Under the pieces are notes generated by a model. The model ran no database searches. It saw only the letters and a program-made list of their open reading frames with translations, and had not been told where the DNA came from. From the NCBI RefSeq assembly GCF_000422765.1, contig NZ_KE383917.1, positions 97,096 through 161,095 on the forward strand: a DNA stretch of 64,000 nt, read 5' to 3'. This document shows, one piece after another, positions 56,756-64,000 of the stretch (position 1 is the stretch's first letter; the number at the start of each line of letters is the position of its first letter). The DNA comes from Neptunomonas japonica DSM 18939 (GTDB taxonomy: Bacteria; Pseudomonadota; Gammaproteobacteria; Pseudomonadales; Balneatricaceae). The position numbers were made by a program, and so were the translations under genes.

Positions 56756-57776
56756 CTAACTTATCCTCCTCAACTTTCCCCCAAAGATATTGAGGAAAGT
56801 CATCCATCAACGTATTTACCACCTGTTCAGGAAGAAAAGCCAGCACTAAACCACCAGTTCCCCCTTTATGCGCTCCCGCTCCACTTATTTTCGCCGCACC
56901 ACCACTCGCCTCTATGCGCTCAACCAATGCTTTTGCTGAATCGGGAACAACACCTATTTGACATAACAAACGATGATTTTCTTTAACACAATCGATTACC
57001 GTAGCTTGATCAGCCAGATGACTGATCAAGCTAGTCGTCACATGTGAAAAATCATTCCACAGCTGATTATCATCCTCAAATCGGCTTCTTACATGCTGAA
57101 CACATTCACCGGTACTTACCTGAGGTTTACCTGTAAATATCCAGTACCAACCATCACCTAAACTAACATCAAGCTGACTTACATTACCGTGATGAATATG
57201 ATTCATGCCACCATAGGTAACCGCAGCGGCATCAATAGCACTACCACGCCCATGCTGTAACCTTTCACAAAACCTTACCATTTCAAAACGCTGATCTATA
57301 CCTAATGGCTTTTCAAGCAAATGCTCAAAAAGTACCAGGGTTGCCGCTATTGCTGAAGCAGAAGACCCCATACCAGAACCCAATGGCAACTCGGTTGTAC
57401 TAGATAAACGCCCCGGCAACGGTAAATAGCTTTGAGTGGAAGCACGCCCAGGAACCGGTAAATGATGTACCAACGAAGACAAGGTATACATCAACAGATC
57501 ATCAGGCTTTGTTAGAATATTCTGGATAGGTAGTAAGCCCTGCGCAAAGGACTCAAAACGAGAGTCGAGCTTTTCTTTTAACGAGCCAAGCGCATGCAAA
57601 GGGTAGTGAACACCTGAAGATATACCAGCAAAAAGAGTATTTATGGTGTTACTTTCTGTTAATGGTTTAAAGCTAACCGTGGTATGTTTTTGAATGGCTA
57701 CGGCAACCGCCTGTGCTCCGTAGACAACAGAGTGTTCGCCACTCAGTATAATTTTCCCTGGAGCACAAGCACGCAT
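56733..57776 (-). CDS. GHMP kinase of the mevalonate pathway (probable mevalonate kinase)
   Basis: A 347-residue GHMP kinase: ACAPGKIILSGEHSVVYGAQ, the ATP loop ELPLGSGMGSSASAIAATLV, the catalytic region LQHGRGSAIDAAAVTYGGMN and the C-terminal AAKISGAGAHKGGTGG. PGKIILSGEHSVVYG is the classic mevalonate kinase signature. An insertion of about 40 residues (about 75-125) before the ATP loop makes it longer than usual. The other kinase in the operon then takes the phosphomevalonate step, or the reverse. The ATG at 57776 overlaps the mvaS stop (TGATG). Confidence 0.83.
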   Translation of the reverse strand: MRACAPGKIILSGEHSVVYGAQAVAVAIQKHTTVSFKPLTESNTINTLFAGISSGVHYPLHALGSLKEKLDSRFESFAQGLLPIQNILTKPDDLLMYTLSSLVHHLPVPGRASTQSYLPLPGRLSSTTELPLGSGMGSSASAIAATLVLFEHLLEKPLGIDQRFEMVRFCERLQHGRGSAIDAAAVTYGGMNHIHHGNVSQLDVSLGDGWYWIFTGKPQVSTGECVQHVRSRFEDDNQLWNDFSHVTTSLISHLADQATVIDCVKENHRLLCQIGVVPDSAKALVERIEASGGAAKISGAGAHKGGTGGLVLAFLPEQVVNTLMDDFPQYLWGKVEEDKLGARYIGD

Positions 57777-58945
57777 CAAATAGCTACATATTCACGCTTA
57801 TGATGAGAAATAGCGGCAAGACGAAAACGCCCTTGTGTATCCGCCGATATAGTATGAACTTCACCATCTCTAGGATCCGGTGCTTTATAAAGGTTTAGAT
57901 ATTCGTCATAACTCACTTCTTGACGTTTATCTAGCATTGCTCGATGCAGGTCTGTAAACAAAAACTGCTGGTAACCTTCAACAACTTTTCCTGAGAAAAA
58001 CTCAGAGACGCACCCCGAACCATAACTGAAAAAACCAACCCGTTTATCGGCTAAATCTTGCTGGCAATTCTCCAACAACGATGACAAACCAATATACATG
58101 GAGGCGGTATAGCTATTACCAATGATCCGATTATAAGACAAGGTATCAGTTATTTGCTGCTCTAAGCCACTGGCATCCAGTTCACTTTTGTTTGCTTTGG
58201 CCAAATGTTGATGCGCTTTTTGCGCCATGCGGCTAAAAGGAAGGTGATAACAAAAATGCGTAAAATCATTGAACGTTAAAGAGCTGTTCTCTCGAAAGTC
58301 TTCCCATGCTTTTTTCAATGCTTTAAGATAAATTTTTGTCGAGTACTTACCATCTACTAATGCAGTTTTACGGTAGTTTGGTCGCCAGAAATCCATGACA
58401 TCTTCAGCATAATTACCCACTTCAGGGTCTATTGCCAACACTCGCGGCTGAGACGTCACCATCATAGCAACAGCACCACATCCCTGCGTTGCTTCACCTG
58501 GCGTATTAAGATCATAGCGCGCAATATCTGATGCGATAACCAAAACTTTCTTTTCTGGTTGTCTAGCAACAAGTGCACATGCCATTTGGATAGCTGCTGT
58601 CGCGCTGTAGCACGCTTGCTTCAGCTCAACTACTCGGCAGTTATTATTCAAGCCCAAAAGGCGATGAACATAAATACCCGCCGCTTTAGACTGATCTATG
58701 CCTGTTTCAGTTGCAAATAACAAGGTAGAAACCTGCTCCGCCTCACCATTCTGTACAAGCGGGTAAGCGGCGTTTGCAGCCATGGTCACGATATCTTCAT
58801 CGTGAGCAGCCATACTCATTTTCTCTTGGCCAATGCCTTGATAATACTTATCAGGGTCGGTCTCTTGGACCTTAGCCAGCGTTCTCAAATCAAGAAAATA
58901 ATTTGACGTATAAAAACTAATTTGATCGATACCAACAGATGACAT
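57776..58945 (-). CDS. mvaS: Hydroxymethylglutaryl-CoA synthase
   Basis: A 389-residue thiolase-superfamily enzyme. The catalytic Cys is in VVELKQACYSATAAIQMACA, the Glu in the YYQGIGQEKMSMAAHDEDIV region, and the His in FTHFCYHLPFSRMAQKAHQH. NSYTASMYIGLSSLLE and FFSYGSGCVSEFF are further family marks. It condenses acetyl-CoA and acetoacetyl-CoA to HMG-CoA, the first committed step. The length matches bacterial HMGS. It lies 15 bases after fni. Confidence 0.95.
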   Translation of the reverse strand: MSSVGIDQISFYTSNYFLDLRTLAKVQETDPDKYYQGIGQEKMSMAAHDEDIVTMAANAAYPLVQNGEAEQVSTLLFATETGIDQSKAAGIYVHRLLGLNNNCRVVELKQACYSATAAIQMACALVARQPEKKVLVIASDIARYDLNTPGEATQGCGAVAMMVTSQPRVLAIDPEVGNYAEDVMDFWRPNYRKTALVDGKYSTKIYLKALKKAWEDFRENSSLTFNDFTHFCYHLPFSRMAQKAHQHLAKANKSELDASGLEQQITDTLSYNRIIGNSYTASMYIGLSSLLENCQQDLADKRVGFFSYGSGCVSEFFSGKVVEGYQQFLFTDLHRAMLDKRQEVSYDEYLNLYKAPDPRDGEVHTISADTQGRFRLAAISHHKREYVAI

Positions 58946-58960
58946 ATTTGAATATGTTCC

Positions 58961-59992
58961 TCAACGCTCTTCAAGAATAAGAGACTCGTTCCTGAATAAC
59001 GACGCCACATCAGGCATTCCCAGTAAAAACATCGCTGTTACAAATTCGCGGCGTAAACGCTCGATCACATTTATAACAGCTTCTGCCGACTCCATGGCGG
59101 GATGTAATAACGGAGCCGCCACTCCACAAATTGAGGCGCCGAGTATAACAGATTTCACCATATCAATCCCATCCCTTACACCACCACTCGATACAAAAGT
59201 AGCTTGCGCTTGATATGGAGCCATTAACTTAAGCGCTAATGGTGTTGGAATCCCCCAATCTTGAAAGGCAAGCCCAAGATCATCCTGCTTATTTAGTCGA
59301 CGCTGATGCTCAATACGGCTCCACGAAGTACCACCACTACCAGCGATATCAAAATACTCAACACCCGCTTGCAAGCCAAGTTGCACATCAGCAGGAGACA
59401 ACCCAGCGCCGACCTCTTTAAGCATGATTGGTACTGATACATCCGCACGCACTTTAGCTATTTTTGCCGCTAGGTTTTTAAAATTAGTATCGCCTTCAGG
59501 CTGCACAGCTTCTTGCAAAGGGTTCAAATGCAGATATAACGCATCTGCACCTAAAACATCAATGGCCTGCTGACATTCTTTCACAGCAAAGCCGTAATTA
59601 AGCTGCACTGCGCCAACATTGCTAATCAATACCGTTGTCGGGGCATGCTGGCGTAATTCAAAGCTACTACCTGCTAACTCATCAACGAACATAACTCGCT
59701 GAGAGCCTACAGCGAGCGCAACACCACAATGCTCAGCAGCAATGGCCAAATTAGTATTAATTTTTCTAACAAGGTCATGATTACCTCCGGTCATGGAGGA
59801 TATCAGCAATGGGAAACTCAACGTTTTCCCGAACATCTGTACAGATGAGTCAACATCAGCGAGGTCAATTTCAGGCAAAGCCCGATGCAACAAATGAATC
59901 CGATCAAAATAGTGCGCATTTCGCTCTATCGCTGGGTCACGATCGAACGCACGAATGTGCTCAATCTTTCTGTCATTCGTTGAATCAGTCAT
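58961..59992 (-). CDS. fni: Isopentenyl-diphosphate delta-isomerase, type 2 (FMN)
   Basis: A 343-residue FMN-dependent isomerase: DRKIEHIRAFDRDPAIERNA, FPLLISSMTGGNHDLVRKIN, ALYLHLNPLQEAVQPEGDTN, PIMLKEVGAGLSPAD, IAGSGGTSWSRIEHQRR and FVSSGGVRDGIDMVKSVILG, the type 2 pattern including the flavin phosphate site. It interconverts IPP and DMAPP. I chose the ATG at 59992, whose TGATG overlaps the mvaA stop, with GGAG five bases upstream, rather than the GTG just before it. Confidence 0.95.
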   Translation of the reverse strand: MTDSTNDRKIEHIRAFDRDPAIERNAHYFDRIHLLHRALPEIDLADVDSSVQMFGKTLSFPLLISSMTGGNHDLVRKINTNLAIAAEHCGVALAVGSQRVMFVDELAGSSFELRQHAPTTVLISNVGAVQLNYGFAVKECQQAIDVLGADALYLHLNPLQEAVQPEGDTNFKNLAAKIAKVRADVSVPIMLKEVGAGLSPADVQLGLQAGVEYFDIAGSGGTSWSRIEHQRRLNKQDDLGLAFQDWGIPTPLALKLMAPYQAQATFVSSGGVRDGIDMVKSVILGASICGVAAPLLHPAMESAEAVINVIERLRREFVTAMFLLGMPDVASLFRNESLILEER

Positions 59993-61026
59993 CACCGCTC
60001 CAACTTCAGGTGTGCTTCCATCAATTCACCAGGATTGGTTTGAGCTGCTAGTAATGAGAGCTCGCCACACAACACAGTAGCAGCACAAATAGCCGCTAAG
60101 CGACGGGCATTTTCACCGGCTTCGCGAGAGTCTTTACAACCAAGTTTGGTGAGGTTTTCTTCAACAAACTCCAAACCTTTACCATTACCGACACTACCCA
60201 CAATTATATTAGGCAATGTGCAGGAAAAATACAGATCACCCTCACGCACTTCGGCATGAACAATACCTTGAGAACCTTCAATAATATTCGCTGCATCCTG
60301 CCCTGTTGCCAGATAAAAACCCAATAACATATTTGCAAAATGGGCATTTGCACTGCGCAAACCACCTGCGATCATTGTACCGATCAGGTTCTTTTTAATA
60401 TTCAGATCAACAATTTTTTCTGGCGTAGTTAATAAACGACGCTCGCATAACTCCCGCGAGATAATGATTTCGCTTACAACATACTTACCACGCCCAAGGA
60501 TACCGTTAACCGCTGTGGCTTTTTTATCTGAGCAGTAATTCCCAGAAATCGAAGAATAACGTAATTGAGGATACTCACTCAGTAACCAAGGAATAATCTT
60601 ATCAGCTGCATTGGTCACCATGTTATGGCCCGATGCGTCTCCGGTATTAAATTCGAGGCGTAGATAAATTAAATTACCGACTATCTGGCTATGCATGTCT
60701 ATTAGTTTTGCAAAGCGACTCGATGTGGATACCACCCCATTTAGATCATCACGTCTGGATTTAATCGACTCTATCGCCAAGTGTGCGGCTAACGCATCAT
60801 CTGCTTCCAGCAATACTGAACGGGTCATACGCTCATCAATCACTGTCGTTTTAATGCCTTCTGTCAACACAGATACTCGCGCACCACGACCAACAGAGTG
60901 CCACAGCGGAGTTTCATAAGTTGCTAGAGGTATAGATAGCTTCTCATTTAAGACATGCCCTGATATTTTCAGAGGCCCAACCCAGCGCATTGGTACAGGC
61001 GCCTGTAAAATTTTATGTGATTTCAT
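59992..61026 (-). CDS. mvaA: Hydroxymethylglutaryl-CoA reductase
   Basis: A 344-residue HMG-CoA reductase of the short catalytic-domain type. It has the substrate loop IPLATYETPLWHSVGRGARV, FNTGDASGHNMVTNAADK, the catalytic lysine in GNYCSDKKATAVNGILGRGK, the Asp region ATGQDAANIIEGSQGIV and a C-terminal His in NPGELMEAHLKLER. The DKK motif and GDAxGxNM-like loop fit the class I (eukaryote/archaeal-like) form better than class II; no membrane anchor is present. It reduces HMG-CoA to mevalonate and is first in the mevalonate operon. Confidence 0.93.
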   Translation of the reverse strand: MKSHKILQAPVPMRWVGPLKISGHVLNEKLSIPLATYETPLWHSVGRGARVSVLTEGIKTTVIDERMTRSVLLEADDALAAHLAIESIKSRRDDLNGVVSTSSRFAKLIDMHSQIVGNLIYLRLEFNTGDASGHNMVTNAADKIIPWLLSEYPQLRYSSISGNYCSDKKATAVNGILGRGKYVVSEIIISRELCERRLLTTPEKIVDLNIKKNLIGTMIAGGLRSANAHFANMLLGFYLATGQDAANIIEGSQGIVHAEVREGDLYFSCTLPNIIVGSVGNGKGLEFVEENLTKLGCKDSREAGENARRLAAICAATVLCGELSLLAAQTNPGELMEAHLKLER

Positions 61027-61040
61027 AATGACCTATATAA

Positions 61041-61070
61041 ACGAAAAAGGGTTGCTTCGCAGCAACCCTT
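61041..61070 (-). terminator. Rho-independent terminator of the TolC-family gene, just upstream of mvaA
   Basis: AAGGGTTGCT (61047-61056) and AGCAACCCTT (61061-61070) form a perfect 10-bp stem with a 4-base loop. On the minus strand it is followed by TTTTTCG. It lies 80 bases after the TolC-family stop and only about 20 bases before the mvaA start codon. Confidence 0.85.
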
Positions 61071-61149
61071 CCAAAGACTTCAAGCACGCGCGATTTTATC
61101 GACGATACCTTTATATTGCAAACGCACTTAATGATGAGGCATGTGATCC

Positions 61150-62529
61150 CTATCTATATAGCAGCTTTTTTTCAGCATCACGCGGGGGGATAACCCGCGT
61201 ATCATCGCCTTCCAGCGAAGTTGACGCTAAAGGCTCCAGGTCAACTTTAAGCAGCTCTAACATTTCACCCATTCCATTGAGTAAACGGTATTGCGCAATC
61301 AAGTAATCATACTTCGCCGCTATCATCGAGTTCTTAGAGGAGAACACTTCATTTTCTGTATCAAGAAGATCAAGCAATGAGCGCTGGCCAATATTAAACT
61401 GCTTCAAATATGAATCACGCGTTTGAGTGCTTGAATCAACATGCTGCCTAAAGAAGACTAACTGGCGACCCAGAATTTCGTAAGCGTTCCAAGAAAGCCC
61501 GACGCTCTCAACCGTTTGGCGCTCAGCATTGTTCTTAATATCTTTTGCTTCATTGATCTGATGACGTGTTTGGCGAATTCTCGCTTTATCACTGCCACCA
61601 TTATAAAGGTTATAACGTACTCGAAACATCGCCGTTAAGTCTTCATTATCGCCTTCAACACCATCAATGTTACTGTTCCAGTTACGATCAACTTCAAAGT
61701 TCAACTTTGGATACAGCAAACTACGCGCAGAATCATATTGAGCTTCTGCGGCCTGCACGTCAGCATGCGCTAGCTTTAAAGTAGGATGATTAACGATAGC
61801 CCTTTTAATGGTAGCTTCTTCATTTTCAGGTAAAGACTCAAGACTAAACTCAGGCACTTCAAGCTCTTCAGGTGCTTTTTGCCCCACTACACGCAGATAA
61901 GATGCCTGAGCATCACGCATATTATTCTCAGCAGAGAGCACATTTACTTCCGCCAGAGCAAGACGGCCTTTTGCTTGTTGCAAAGAAGCCCTAGTCCCTA
62001 ACCCTGATTCTGAACGCTTACGAATTTGTTCATATACTTTGACATGGTTATACAATGTCACGTTTGCCTGATTGCGTAATTCATTACGCTTGATCACTTC
62101 GATATAAGCCCGAGTGGCTTCCAAAGCTTTTTCTTCAGCCACCTCTCTCAATCTATGATTACCTGCCTCAAGACGAAAAGCATGACGATCAACTTCACTA
62201 CCAGTCAAAAAGCCATCAAATAGCATTTGCCGAAGGCTAACGCTCGCTTCTCGTCTTTTTAACTCCACATCACCACCGATGGCGTTTACCGTCGCCGTAT
62301 TTTTTGTCCACTCGTACCCCACACCAGCAGCAATATCAATTTTGGGATAAAAGCCTCCTCTTGCCTGACGCACCTCTTCAAAAACAGCGTTACGTGCATC
62401 CATGCTACGCTTCACTTCAGGGTTAGACAAAACAGCACTGGTTACAACTTCTTCTAACTGACTCGCATAGGCATTTTGCACTGAACCAACGACAACAGCG
62501 AAAGCAAGCAAGGTCCTTTTTAGTATCAC
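61150..62529 (-). CDS. TolC family outer membrane protein (type I secretion)
   Basis: A 459-residue outer membrane efflux protein with a Sec signal peptide (about 1-22, ending NAYA). It has two related helical repeats typical of the TolC/LapE/AggA type: LEEVVTSAVLSNPEVKRSMD, GGFYPKIDIAAGVGYEWTKN, LFDGFLTGSEVDRH, then HPTLKLAHADVQAAEAQYDS, VRYNLYNGGSDKARIRQTRH and the C-terminal QFNIGQRSLLDLLDTENEVF. It would form the outer membrane channel of the type I exporter whose adaptor is encoded upstream. It lies 21 bases after the LuxR-type gene. Confidence 0.93.
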   Translation of the reverse strand: MILKRTLLAFAVVVGSVQNAYASQLEEVVTSAVLSNPEVKRSMDARNAVFEEVRQARGGFYPKIDIAAGVGYEWTKNTATVNAIGGDVELKRREASVSLRQMLFDGFLTGSEVDRHAFRLEAGNHRLREVAEEKALEATRAYIEVIKRNELRNQANVTLYNHVKVYEQIRKRSESGLGTRASLQQAKGRLALAEVNVLSAENNMRDAQASYLRVVGQKAPEELEVPEFSLESLPENEEATIKRAIVNHPTLKLAHADVQAAEAQYDSARSLLYPKLNFEVDRNWNSNIDGVEGDNEDLTAMFRVRYNLYNGGSDKARIRQTRHQINEAKDIKNNAERQTVESVGLSWNAYEILGRQLVFFRQHVDSSTQTRDSYLKQFNIGQRSLLDLLDTENEVFSSKNSMIAAKYDYLIAQYRLLNGMGEMLELLKVDLEPLASTSLEGDDTRVIPPRDAEKKLLYR

Positions 62530-62550
62530 ACTACTCTCCAGAATAATTAT

Positions 62551-63174
62551 TTATGCTACTTGATGCGTTAACTTTAAAACGAGTAACAAGCGATCTTTTG
62601 TTCCAGTTTTCTTTAAAAGTGCAGCCACATGCGCTTTCACAGTTCGTTCTGTAATGCCTAATATACGAGCTATCTCTTTATTTGAAGCACCAGTAATCAA
62701 ACTATTGAGTACTTCTTCTTCTCGGTCTGTGAAACCATAACTTACAGAGCCGCTTACATTAGAGGCAGGCTTTGGCTTAGAAGCGTTACCTAAGTATTGT
62801 TTAAGCAACACTTGTGTTATTGAGGGGCCAGCCCAAATATCATTATTCTCTACAACATTAAGCAGCTCATTAAATAACGATTGTGCCACATAAGTGTTAA
62901 TGTAGCCGCGAAAACCTTTTTCTAAATACTGAAGCCCTTCAGCATCACTCGGATAGTCACTCATTGCGACCCATTTAATATGCGGGTTTAGCACACATAA
63001 CTTATCAGCAGTATCACCACTTAAAGCACCAATGTGCACAAGACCACAACCGGGCTGACTAACCCTATGCAATAGTAGTTGATCTAACTCAAGCACTTCA
63101 ACACTGTTCTTCCCTGCATATGCAGTCCAGCGAGCCACGACTTCCTTATTGGCGGAAACAATATACAGTTTCAT
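62551..63174 (-). CDS. LuxR-type regulator with a degenerate receiver domain
   Basis: A 207-residue protein. The C-terminal LuxR/FixJ helix-turn-helix (about 145-205) is clear: FTDREEEVLNSLITGASNKE and IARILGITERTVKAHVAALL. The N-terminal 120 residues have the size and secondary-structure rhythm of a receiver domain, but the expected phosphoacceptor position after beta 3 reads LVHIGALSG with no Asp, and the switch Lys is missing (GYINTYV). It is therefore probably controlled without phosphorylation. It sits between the type I secretion adaptor and TolC genes and may regulate them or an exported adhesin. Confidence 0.88.
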   Translation of the reverse strand: MKLYIVSANKEVVARWTAYAGKNSVEVLELDQLLLHRVSQPGCGLVHIGALSGDTADKLCVLNPHIKWVAMSDYPSDAEGLQYLEKGFRGYINTYVAQSLFNELLNVVENNDIWAGPSITQVLLKQYLGNASKPKPASNVSGSVSYGFTDREEEVLNSLITGASNKEIARILGITERTVKAHVAALLKKTGTKDRLLLVLKLTHQVA

Positions 63175-63297
63175 CTTAATATTCCGTTAACTACAACTAT
63201 CACAAAAGCATAGTTGAAAAACTGATATTCGCCATCTTTAAATATACCTTTGAATATAAGACCAATAGATAAAATCACTGATAATAGTCTAGTAAAA

Positions 63298-64000
63298 TTA
63301 ACGCTCGGTTAATGCACGGCTTTTACCTTTTAGAATAGGTTTGAGTAGATAATCCATTACCGTCTTCTTGCCTGTCATAATATCCACGCTCACCGTCATA
63401 CCACTAATAAGCGGTAATAAGGCTTCATTCTTACCAATATAAGGCTTATCTGTTTTTAGGCGCACAATATAGTGCGGTTCACCATCTTCATCTAATATAG
63501 TACTCGGGGACACAAAACTTACTTCTGCATCAACCCCACCATATATACTAAAATCATAGGCCGATACTTTAATGACTGCTCTTTGCCCCGCATTAACTTT
63601 GGCAATATCAGAAGGTTTTAATTTAGCTTCAACTAAAAGAGTATCTTCCCATGGGATAATATTAATGAGTTCATCCCCCGGCTGGATAACTCCTTCAACT
63701 GTATTTATTAGCAACTGCTTAACCGTTCCTTTAACAGGCGCACGCACTTCAGTACGTGTAATTTTATCCTGCATGCCTCCCAGAGACTCTTTTAAGCGTG
63801 CCGCTTCAGATAAAACCTCATTCAACTCAGCCCTAGCTACACTAATAAACTGCAACTCCGCTTCATCCAACTTTTTCTTGGTTTCATTTAACGATGATGT
63901 AATACGCGGAATACTAAGACGAATACCATCCAGCTCACCGCGCAAGTCATTAACTTGACGCCTTAAACGCAAAAATTCGACTTCAGAAATAACACCTTCT
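63298..64000 (-). CDS. HlyD/LapC-type membrane fusion protein of type I secretion (partial)
   Basis: The C-terminal 233 or so codons of an HlyD-family adaptor; the frame is open through base 64000, so the N-terminal membrane anchor lies outside. The visible part has a long coiled coil (ELDGIRLSIPRITSSLNETK and onward), the lipoyl half-motif TRTEVRAPVKGTVKQLLINT with VIQPGDELINIIPWEDTLLV, and a beta-barrel domain ending in ISGMTVSVDIMTGKKTVMDY. This C-terminal signature is that of HlyD-type rather than RND adaptors. It bridges an inner membrane ABC exporter, presumably upstream, to the TolC-family channel. Confidence 0.92.
   Translation of the reverse strand, partial: EGVISEVEFLRLRRQVNDLRGELDGIRLSIPRITSSLNETKKKLDEAELQFISVARAELNEVLSEAARLKESLGGMQDKITRTEVRAPVKGTVKQLLINTVEGVIQPGDELINIIPWEDTLLVEAKLKPSDIAKVNAGQRAVIKVSAYDFSIYGGVDAEVSFVSPSTILDEDGEPHYIVRLKTDKPYIGKNEALLPLISGMTVSVDIMTGKKTVMDYLLKPILKGKSRALTER

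Overview
The window looks like one contiguous chromosomal stretch of a marine gammaproteobacterium, most likely of the Oceanospirillaceae type. The basis is the conserved thrS-infC-rpmI-rplT-pheS-pheT-ihfA-merR block, an E. coli-type speD, lutABC, a Pseudomonas-like glycine-cleavage/serine-deaminase locus and the overall moderately AT-rich composition. The genus is an inference. I see no insertion sequence, integrase, prophage or CRISPR array.

Layout. 1-2 kb: tRNA-Glu with a clear sigma70 promoter, an unknown membrane protein, a GST-like protein and a DUF2845 protein. 2.1-6.2 kb: a YeeE/YedE sulfur-compound transporter, then a two-gene signalling operon in which a LuxP-like periplasmic autoinducer-2 receptor overlaps a NarL/UhpB-type (HisKA_3) histidine kinase. 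6.3-15.4 kb: a nine-gene minus-strand arsenic operon (ArsP-like permease, small thioredoxin, ArsJ-associated GAPDH, ArsJ, the radical-SAM enzyme ArsS, a TVP38-pyridine nucleotide oxidoreductase fusion, a fatty-acid-hydroxylase-type enzyme and two arsenosugar-associated glycosyltransferases). 15.7-25.4 kb: speD; a Rieske oxygenase divergent from a TetR-led operon with strong palindromes between them; then a persulfide-dioxygenase-like MBL protein, a SulP transporter and an orphan NosR-like flavo-iron-sulfur membrane protein.

25.5-33.2 kb is housekeeping translation: tRNA-Pro, merR-ihfA-pheT-pheS, rplT-rpmI-infC (infC with its AUU start) and thrS. 33.3-37.1 kb holds the lactate oxidation genes lutABC with a divergent FadR-type regulator. 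37.1-42.5 kb is a run of small or single genes: an entericidin-type lipoprotein, DUF2789, YigZ, a YHS protein, an AraC regulator, a MocR regulator and a DJ-1/PfpI protein.

42.6-52.4 kb is a divergent glycine catabolism locus. The sdaA-glyA-gcvH-gcvP operon faces a sodium:alanine/glycine symporter and gcvT. Together they import glycine and take it through serine to pyruvate. Repeated GTTTC/GAAAC dyads lie in the shared 366-bp control region. An orphan sarcosine-oxidase-gamma-like gene follows. polB then precedes a complete six-gene mevalonate operon (mvaA, fni, mvaS, two GHMP kinases, mvaD), unusual for a gammaproteobacterium. The window closes in a type I secretion locus: a TolC-family protein, a LuxR-type regulator with a degenerate receiver domain, and an HlyD/LapC-type adaptor cut by the window edge.
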